Of a stretch of 5,112 bases of DNA, positions 1 to 5,112 are shown in pieces; the first letter of the stretch is position 1; every line of letters begins with the position of its first letter. The DNA is taken from contig PBVO01000023.1 of assembly GCA_002729015.1 (NCBI GenBank), positions 1-5,112 of the forward strand. The letters run 5' to 3'. This stretch comes from Candidatus Poribacteria bacterium (lineage in GTDB: Bacteria > Poribacteria > WGA-4E > UBA9662). Below the pieces are notes generated by a model. The model saw nothing but the letters and a program-made list of their open reading frames with translations, was not told where the DNA came from and did not search any database. The position numbers and the translations under genes were made by a program.

Positions 1-216
1 AAAGCTAATACTGGCACACTGGCCTTTAGCGGTCAGTCTGTAACTATTCCAGTGTCAGGCGACACTTTTAATAATAATTTTGTTTTTAAGTATTCTGGAG
101 CTACCGCTCCGATGACTGTTGGTAACAATGAGTTTGCGGTTAAGGTTAAAGGCCCCAAATTCATGGAAGAGCTGACCCGTATTGCTGACATGACCAACGT
201 TACAGTTGCTACGACA
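1..216 (+). repeat. Module 0, C-terminal part only (residues 1-72)
   Basis: This is the end of a beta module whose first half lies upstream of the window. It shows the late-module signature: a strand 'SVTIPVSG' (13-20), matching the I-x-V/I-P strand of modules 2 and 3, followed by 'FVFKYSGATAP' (27-37), the Y-x-G...A-P element seen again at 1422-1429 and 1672-1684. A closing strand 'EFAVKVKG' (44-51) and 'NVTVATTG' (66-73) lead into the Gly-rich turn that opens module 1. The boundary is approximate. Confidence 0.6.
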
Positions 217-3200
217 GGAGTTGGTAATGGAGATGCCGCAGGCTCATTTGCCTTAACAGTTAATGATTCTTCGCCAGGTCAGGTGACAGCTATTAGTCAA
301 GGTAATTCTTTCGTTATTACTTTCACTGCTGCTGGGACTCTAGACGGTGGGCGGATGGAGATCGGGTTACCTAGTACACACTTCTCAGCTTTCGATAATA
401 AAGCTGGTGAGCCAGGTTATACGATCGTCTCTAGTACAGGTACTGTCGCAGCCGTTTTTGGAGCAAAAGCAGATTCCGGGTTCTCTGGTAATGGTTTGGG
501 GATTGAGATCTCCAAACTGCGTAAGGATGAGACGATAACTGTTAATTATGGTTATACTTCTGGTCCGTCTGGTGTGACCGTAGACGCAAAAACTACCGGT
601 TTCAGATCCTTCCCTGTTAGCATCAATTCATCTGGGAAGGTTACTGGCGCTGCCAATGAAAAAGTTTCAGAGAATAAGGAACCAACGTTTGAAGTTTTAG
701 CTGCTAGTGGAAGTGGGACACTGACTGTAACCAAGGATACTGCAGGTACAGTTGATGACGAAGGCGCCATTGCGGATGATGGTGCCAAGCCGGCCACCCT
801 GAAAAATCGTGGCGACGACGTTGCAGCAACCGTGGTGAATGCTGGTGATGCGATTACCCTTTACTTTAACTACGAAGCAGCAGGTAAGATCAAAAATGGT
901 TCATTGCTGATTAATTTGGATCCTAACTGGCAAACAGCTGATTCAGACAGCAAGGATGCTGACGGTAACTTTACTGGAAACGTCTCTGTAGTTAACAAGT
1001 CGGGTGGAGCTGAGCTGGGTGCAATTTCCGGAGTCGGCCATCAGATTACGGTTCCGTTAACTTTTATGAAGGCGGGACAGACTTTCGATGTGAAGTATGT
1101 AGTTACTGCCCCGATCGAGAAGATTGACGAAACTACTTTCACTTTTTCCATGGCCTCGGTTGATTATGAAGCTTTGACCGAAATTAAAACTCCTCGTGGC
1201 ACTGGAAGCCCTTACAAGATTAAAGTTACTCAAGCCAAAGATGGTTCAGGTGTCTTGTCAACGCCTCTAGCAGATGATAGCGATAAGTACACAGTTACGG
1301 CTGGTAGTACCGGCAACAACTATGACGTAGTGTATACGGCTGCCGGTCGGATGGATAAAGGGCGTTTGGTTTTTCAAGTTCCAACCAACTTCCCTACACC
1401 AATCAAAGATAAGGATGGGAATGTATCGGTCAGCGTCGTTAGCTCATCTGGTGGCGTGTCCATAGCGGGCCAAGCAGCTTTTGAGGATGCCGATAAGGTT
1501 GGTGACAATTGGTACAAAGCGTATTTCCCCATTACAACTATGGCGGGTACGTCTACGGTCACCTTCCGCTACACCGGCGGTGCTCGAGATATCATCAACA
1601 CTATCGATACTACTCAGACGGCTGCTGCTGACAAACTGGTCGTTTACTCTAAAGGTAGCGACTTGAATGCAGATGCCACTGGCGTGGGTGACGTGCAAGT
1701 GTCTGGCGGAAAAGTTACCATTGAAACTACTTTTGCCGCTGATGGTACAGGTGTAGCTAAGTTTGTTGATGGTAACAGTGGGGCCGTTGACGAAAAAGAT
1801 ACTCTGACTTCAAAAGTTAAGACTCTGTTGACTCCAGCTGGCAACAGTTTGATTATCCGTTATTCTCCGGTTGGTCAGACTGGATGGGAAGATGATCCCG
1901 TTGCAGGTGTTGTTGGTGCCAAAGACAATGCTGAAGCTGGTAAAGCTGAACTCCAGTTTGTTCTACCACCAAACTGGACCGCTCCACAGACGGCCAATGC
2001 CGGTACTGCGGGTTACGTGCAGGTCAAGAAATACAACACAGGGACTAACGCTTACGATATAGCCTTAACTGACATTAAAATTGCTACTAACACGGTGACT
2101 GTGTCGAAAGTTTATCTGGCTTCTAGTGCTGAAAAAGTTGAATTCCAGTATTTTAAGCCTACGACTTCTGGTCGGGCAGTCGACACCGGTTTTGATATCA
2201 AGCATGCTAGTAACGGTGGGACGTTAGCCGCGGTTAATACCCTGATTTATAATTTGGGTGGTGCTGAAGATGGTATTGGTTCTGCTGTGGTCGAGATCAT
2301 GGGTAAAACTGATGATACTGGCACCGCGAATATAGATGAGCGTCGTACTATTGCGGCTGGAACCAGTAGCGCTAACATTCAAGTTACTATTACGGCTGAA
2401 GCTGATATCATTAACAAAGAGATTGAGATTATTGTTCCTGCAAGGGACTCAGATGCTAATAAGACGGCTGAGTTTAGTATGGGGCAGCCACAAACAACCG
2501 ATACTAACGGAAACGCATATGTAATGCCGCTGGTGGCCGGTGCTACTTTGTTGAATGGTGCTGATGCAACCTTTGCCTCATCCATTGATGCTGCTACTGG
2601 TCAGGTACGGCCAGGTGTCTTTGGTCAAAAGATACAGCTAAAAGTCAATAAATTGGCCTATAGTGCTGATGCTGCTACACGACCCACAATATTGGTGCAG
2701 ATCAAAAACGTCAAAATCCCAACGGCTGGCAGTAATGACACTTACACCTTTACTGTTGGTTCAAGAGAAGCTGCTGCAGACCTGAACGTTAATACCGCTG
2801 ATAAAAAGTTCGGTCAGGGAGTTGACTACGATGCGGTTGATGCAATTAATAAGTTGACAGTGCTTGAAGTGGTTGAAGCAGGTGATGTTACTACCAATGT
2901 AGGGAACAGGGGTGATGATGGTCGTAATAACGACTTAACTTTCCTTGAAGATAAGCAGTCTCATTATCACTCAGCTTTTGATTATGGCGATCTGACGATC
3001 GTGGTCCAACCAGTGGCTGGAGAAGGTGTGGCTAAGGTTGGTTCCATGCAATCCGGGAACTACAATCCCAAGTACATCACCAATACAGCTGCTACATATA
3101 ACCTGACCTTAACTTATGAAGCCACAACTGAGATTAGCGATGTTTGGTTCGATGTTCCAGCCCAATGGACTATGCCTGACTTCACTGGTAATAAAGTCGG

Positions 3201-5112
3201 AGATGTAGAAACAACTCCGACCGAAGGTGTTGTGAGTGTTAGTCTATCGAACGGTACCACAGCTAACGTGTCAATTTCTGGCCGAGGTAACTTGACACAA
3301 GAAACAGCGGCTAATGCAGCTAATATTGCCAAGTTGAATCAAAACAAAGTCGGAAATGTTGGTAGCATCGGTACTAATGCAGCCAATAAAGATGCTAATG
3401 GCAGTATCGTTCTTAATCAGGTGATTACGGTTCCAAATGCTAGTAAAAATGCTAGCCCGGATACTACTTTAGGTGCTCAGATCAGAGTGTCGGCCAATGG
3501 AACGTCTTTAAGTGGTGATGGAACGCTTCTGGCACCAGGAGAAGTTCTCTATGTCAATATTGCCAATACTAAGTTCACTGGTTCAGCGGCTACAGACTCG
3601 ATTTTCAAGACCTACAGTAATGGTACATCCTTGAAAAGTGGATTGCATCCAGTAGTCTCCTTAATCACATCCAAAGATGGTATTGGTCGAGTTGACGACG
3701 AGTTAACCACACGTGTTACTCACATGACTGAAATCAAAGATGAATTCCAGTTTGTGTCAGGAACAGAGAAAGCAGACCTAATAACTCCTCGATTCCAAGA
3801 CAATGAAGCCGCTGACCAGGTGGCGGACGTAGTAGAATACGCGGTTGGTGAAACCAAGACCATGTACTTCTACTATGGGATCGAGAAAGGTACATTCATC
3901 AAGGATGGTGAATTGCAAATGCTTGTGCCATCTGGTTTCTCTGCCCCAACAGCGGCTGAAGCAGACGCTGCCCTAGATGCAGGTAATATTCCTGCCTTTA
4001 CTGGTTTGCAAAGTAATCAGGCTAATGTGCCTGGCTTTAACAACAAAAAACAACTAGATGTTCGTTTGCTCTACCTGTCCCAAGATGGTAATGACACTGT
4101 TACTGTGGTTGATTCAGCTGTCCATGACACTGAAGCTGAATTGACCGCGATTGGTTTGTCTGACAAGACAGATATCCCTGTATCAGCTGATGACATTACC
4201 ATTAGTGGTAATTTGGTAAAGGTCAAATTACGACACATGATTGGGAATCAGCACTTCCTGCAAATTAAGTACCACGGTACGGCGCCTAATCTGATTGGGT
4301 ATTACGACAGAGGTACTAACTACGAAGGTAAGAAGGCGACAGAGACAAACGTTAATTTGGCCACGTTTAATGTTACAACTATTAATGGTGCCAATACTAT
4401 AACTAACACTCCTGACGTAGAATTAACGACTGATGCTGGTGGCAACTTCATCGATGACGAATTGGAAGATGACGTCCTGACTGGAGAGATTTATGCCTTC
4501 CAGTTCTGGTCCCAATCTGGTCCGTCCTCGCTTGGGCACTCGGCATTGACCGTAGAGAAAAACCGTGTTTACAACGAAACAACTAATCAGTATGTAACGG
4601 CTGGTCAAGTTCGAATCAATGTTTCTGGTGGTAGCGTTCTAAACGCGGATATCGCATTAGCTGGTGTTCTGGATGGAGCAGGAACTGACACAGATTATGT
4701 TGACTTCCGAAAAGCACTAGCTTGTGAACCAAACATGATTCTCCACTTCACCTACAAACCAAAGGTGGAAATTTCGGCTAAGCACAATAATATAAATACT
4801 AACTTGGTCTTACGCTTGCCCATCAACAAGTGGGCACGAGTGCCGGCTGATGCAGCTAACTTGAGTGTTAGTGGCAGTAAGCGAATTGATGCGGTAAAGG
4901 CAAGTATCGCAGCAGTTGGTTTAGGCGGTAATGGGCTGAGCAGTTACCAGGACATCATCATTCCGATTACTACTGCAGACATCAAGACTGTGAAGCCAGG
5001 TGAGACGATTGATATTTATTATGGCTATGGTGATAATAAGATCACGGCGCCTATGACTTATGGTGATGTTAATGGTGATGGTAGTGGTGCAGCCATAACT
5101 GTCAGAGACTTT
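1..5112 (+). CDS. Giant beta-strand repeat surface protein, internal fragment (both ends missing)
   Basis: Frame 1 is open across the entire window (1704 codons, no stop), so the full protein is longer than 1704 residues; its start, ribosome binding site, signal peptide and C-terminal anchor lie outside. The translation is rich in Ala, Gly, Thr, Val, Asn and Asp, holds one Cys (residue 1575) and eight Trp, and has no membrane segment. Alternating hydrophobic residues typical of beta strands run throughout. Diverged modules recur, marked by an opening DGxG/GSGT turn, an AAG-x-M turn, a VP-x-x-W strand end and a V-x-Y-x-G strand end. This composition and layout are typical of secreted adhesins, S-layer-like proteins or fibres made of Ig-like beta-sandwich domains. 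No enzymatic motif was seen. The coding call is near certain; the surface location and structural role are inferred. No Pfam family can be named from inspection. Confidence 0.95.
217..702 (+). repeat. Module 1, Ig-like beta repeat (residues 73-234)
   Basis: This is one of the most regular modules, about 162 residues. It opens with a Gly-rich turn 'GNGDAAGSF' (75-83), followed by strand 'FVITFTAAG' (104-112) and the turn T-L-D-G-G, then strand 'MEIGLP' (119-124) in the place where other modules have VP-x-x-W. After a variable middle come strand 'LGIEISKL' (166-173) and 'ETITVNYGY' (177-185), which is the V-x-Y-x-G element. Strands 'FPVSIN' (204-209) and 'FEVLAA' (230-235) close it. The motif order matches modules 2 and 3. 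The fold assignment is inferred from the strand pattern. Confidence 0.65.
703..1236 (+). repeat. Module 2, Ig-like beta repeat (residues 235-412)
   Basis: The module opens with 'SGSGTLTVT' (236-244). An acidic linker (246-273) follows, containing an N-R-G-D-D pentapeptide (269-273). Strand 'ITLYFNYEAAG' (285-295) and K-I-K-N-G give the AAG turn, and 'LLINLDPNWQ' (302-311) is the P-x-W strand end. An Asp-rich loop (D314, D316, D319, D321, G322) comes next and might bind calcium. 'HQITVPLTFMKAGQTFDVKY' (347-366) is the clearest example of the late-module element in the window, with A-P at 370-371. Length is about 178 residues. Confidence 0.7.
1237..1737 (+). repeat. Module 3, Ig-like beta repeat (residues 413-579)
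   Basis: This is about 167 residues and gives the best match to the consensus in its first half: opening turn 'KDGSGVLSTP' (413-422), strand and turn 'YDVVYTAAGRMDKG' (441-454), then 'VFQVPTNFPTP' (457-467), where Phe replaces the usual Trp. A 'DKDGN' loop (470-474) follows. The late element is 'YFPITTMAG' (508-516) and 'VTFRYTGG' (520-527). The sequence 'DKLVVYSKGSDL' (544-555) and the strands after it close the module before the next DGTG turn. Confidence 0.7.
1738..2265 (+). repeat. Module 4, Ig-like beta repeat (residues 580-755)
   Basis: The opening turn is 'ADGTGVA' (580-586). Strand 'SLIIRYSP' (616-623) leads into an acidic loop of roughly 20 residues (625-646, containing W629) in the position of the AAG turn. 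Strand 'ELQFVLPPNWTAPQ' (650-663) is the most complete VP-x-x-W-x-x-P element in the window. The late part runs 'TVTVSKVYLAS' (698-708) and 'KVEFQYFKP' (712-720), where the Gly after Tyr is lost. 'GFDIKHASNGGTL' (730-742) is the closing strand. Length is about 176 residues. Confidence 0.65.
2266..3015 (+). repeat. Module 5, long irregular beta repeat (residues 756-1005)
   Basis: The module opens with 'EDGIGSAVV' (756-764). Strand 'IQVTITAEADI' (793-803) and 'IEIIVPARD' (808-816) preserve the strand-turn-strand-VP order, but the Trp is replaced. The second half is harder to read. Strand 'QKIQLKVNKLAY' (876-887) and 'TILVQIKNVKIP' (896-907) are followed by 'TYTFTVGS' (914-921), and about 80 further residues, largely acidic and Asn/Gly-rich, precede the next opening turn. 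At about 250 residues it is some 75 longer than modules 1-4. It may hold an insertion or one and a half units. A second N-R-G-D-D lies at 969-973. Confidence 0.5.
3016..3672 (+). repeat. Module 6, long irregular beta repeat with Asn/Ala-rich insert (residues 1006-1224)
   Basis: It opens with 'AGEGVAKVG' (1006-1014). 'TYNLTLTYEATTEISD' (1032-1047) and 'VWFDVPAQWTMPD' (1048-1060) give a clear VP-x-x-W-x-x-P element. Strand 'ANVSISGRG' (1088-1096) is followed by a low-complexity Asn/Ala-rich stretch (1101-1140). Then come strand 'VITVPNAS' (1141-1148), 'AQIRVSANG' (1159-1167) and 'EVLYVNIAN' (1181-1189). Length is about 219 residues. The early half is confident; the later strand assignment is approximate. 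Confidence 0.55.
3301..3420 (+). other. Asn/Ala-rich low-complexity segment inside module 6 (residues 1101-1140)
   Basis: Across about 40 residues Asn and Ala dominate, with 'TAANAANIAKLNQNKVGN' (1102-1119) and 'GTNAANKDANG' (1124-1134) as imperfect echoes around N-A-A-N. The alternating hydrophobic pattern of beta strands disappears here. It sits between two predicted strands where shorter modules have only a loop, so it probably forms an extended or helical surface loop. It could equally be a degenerate expansion of a short repeat. Confidence 0.5.
3673..4434 (+). repeat. Module 7, long irregular beta repeat (residues 1225-1478)
   Basis: The opening turn 'KDGIGRVDD' (1225-1233) repeats the DGIG of module 5; the 12 bases encoding D-G-I-G are identical in both places (2269-2280 and 3676-3687). 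After about 50 mostly polar residues come 'KTMYFYYGIEKGTFIKDGEL' (1286-1305) and 'QMLVPSGFSAPT' (1306-1317), a clear VP-x-x-F-x-x-P element. The late part is 'LVKVKLRHMIG' (1405-1415) and 'FLQIKYHGTAP' (1419-1429), matching the Y-x-G...A-P element of module 0. 'ATFNVTTING' (1454-1463) closes it. Length is about 254 residues, with extra sequence both before the first strand and in the middle. Confidence 0.55.
4435..4668 (+). repeat. Short irregular segment between modules (residues 1479-1556)
   Basis: The segment starts with 'AGGNFIDDELEDD' (1479-1491), in the place of an opening turn, with a dense acidic run. Strand 'EIYAFQFWSQSG' (1496-1507) could match the first core strand of a module, and 'AGQVRINVSGG' (1535-1545) a later one. 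There is no VP-x-x-W element, and at about 78 residues it is under half a normal module. It may be a truncated module, a spacer domain, or the N-terminal half of an unusually long module 8. Sequence alone does not decide between these. Confidence 0.35.
4669..5073 (+). repeat. Module 8, compact beta repeat (residues 1557-1691)
   Basis: It opens with 'LDGAGTD' (1557-1563), a match to the DGxGT turn. The only Cys of the window follows (C1575). 'NMILHFTYKPKVEIS' (1578-1592) and 'LVLRLPINKWARVP' (1602-1615) keep the strand-turn-strand-P-W order, with one extra residue before the Trp. 'QDIIIPITTADIKTVKPGE' (1650-1668) and 'TIDIYYGYGDNKITAP' (1669-1684) are a strong late element with Y-x-Y-G and A-P. 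At about 135 residues it is the shortest complete module here. Confidence 0.6.
5074..5112 (+). repeat. Start of next module (residues 1692-1704), cut by window end
   Basis: The residues 'GDGSGAAITVRDF' (1692-1704) repeat the opening-turn pattern seen at 237-240, 414-417, 581-584 and 1226-1229, so another module appears to begin here and continue beyond the window. Together with the four residues before it, the stretch D-V-N-G-D-G (1689-1694) looks like a calcium-binding loop, but the acidic residue expected at position 12 of an EF-hand loop is Thr. Confidence 0.5.

Noticed and set aside
347..538. Short + strand open frame of 63 codons in another frame
   Set aside because: It is embedded in frame 1, which is continuously open with beta-repeat sequence; no separate protein is plausible.
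552..797. Minus-strand open frame of 81 codons
   Set aside because: It lies fully opposite the long frame 1 gene, has no recognisable product, and its composition is simply the complement of the repeat-coding strand.
1444..1698. Minus-strand open frame of 84 codons
   Set aside because: Antisense to module 3, with no recognisable domain; it also overlaps other short antisense frames, as expected from chance.
5065..5100. Dockerin or EF-hand-like motif G-D-V-N-G-D-G (residues 1688-1694)
   Set aside because: It matches the first half of a dockerin calcium loop, but position 12 is Thr rather than an acidic residue, no second copy or following helix is visible, and it coincides with the opening turn of the next repeat module. 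A chance likeness or a simple acidic turn is more likely.
1..5112. Recoded stop codons (UGA as Trp or Gly)
   Set aside because: No TGA, TAG or TAA occurs in frame 1 and all Trp are TGG, so there is no sign of an alternative genetic code.
1..5112. A new defence system, CRISPR array or mobile element
   Set aside because: The window has no regularly spaced identical DNA repeats, no inverted repeats of IS type, no nuclease, helicase or transposase motif, and no intergenic space; everything is accounted for by one structural gene.

Overview
The whole window is the inside of one very large protein-coding gene. Reading frame 1 of the + strand is open from base 1 to base 5112: 1704 codons with no stop, no internal gene boundary, and neither the true start nor the true stop in view. 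There is no intergenic DNA, and I see no RNA gene, mobile element, CRISPR array or promoter. The short ORFs in other frames and on the minus strand (all under 85 codons) are shadows of this gene.

The protein is rich in Ala, Gly, Thr, Val, Asn and Asp, is net acidic by eye, has a single Cys in 1704 residues, few Trp, and no hydrophobic stretch long enough to span a membrane. It is built from strongly diverged tandem beta-strand modules. A typical module begins with a Gly/Asp turn (xDGxG or GSGT), then a strand ending in an 'AAG-x-M/I-x-x-G' type turn, a strand ending in 'V/L-P-x-x-W/F', a variable middle, an 'I-x-V/I-P-x-T-x-M-x-A-G' type strand, a strand ending 'V-x-Y-x-G', often with a nearby 'A-P', and a closing strand pair. 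I place the tail of one module, seven full-length modules (three of them long and irregular), one short irregular segment, one compact module, and the first residues of another. Modules 1-4 are fairly regular (162-178 residues). From module 5 on they become longer and less regular (135-254 residues, plus a 78-residue odd segment).

The likely role is a giant secreted or cell-surface fibre, such as an adhesin, S-layer-like or stalk-like protein made of Ig-like beta-sandwich domains. This is inferred from composition and architecture; I see no catalytic motif. Similar module patterns occur, as far as I recall, in very large predicted surface proteins of bacteria, many of them uncultured, but I cannot name a Pfam family with certainty.

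The organism cannot be fixed. An intron-free 5.1 kb reading frame, GC content around 45% (rough estimate by eye), Trp encoded only by TGG, and no in-frame TGA fit a prokaryote with the standard bacterial code. Residue numbers in all entries count from the first codon of the window, not from the true N-terminus.
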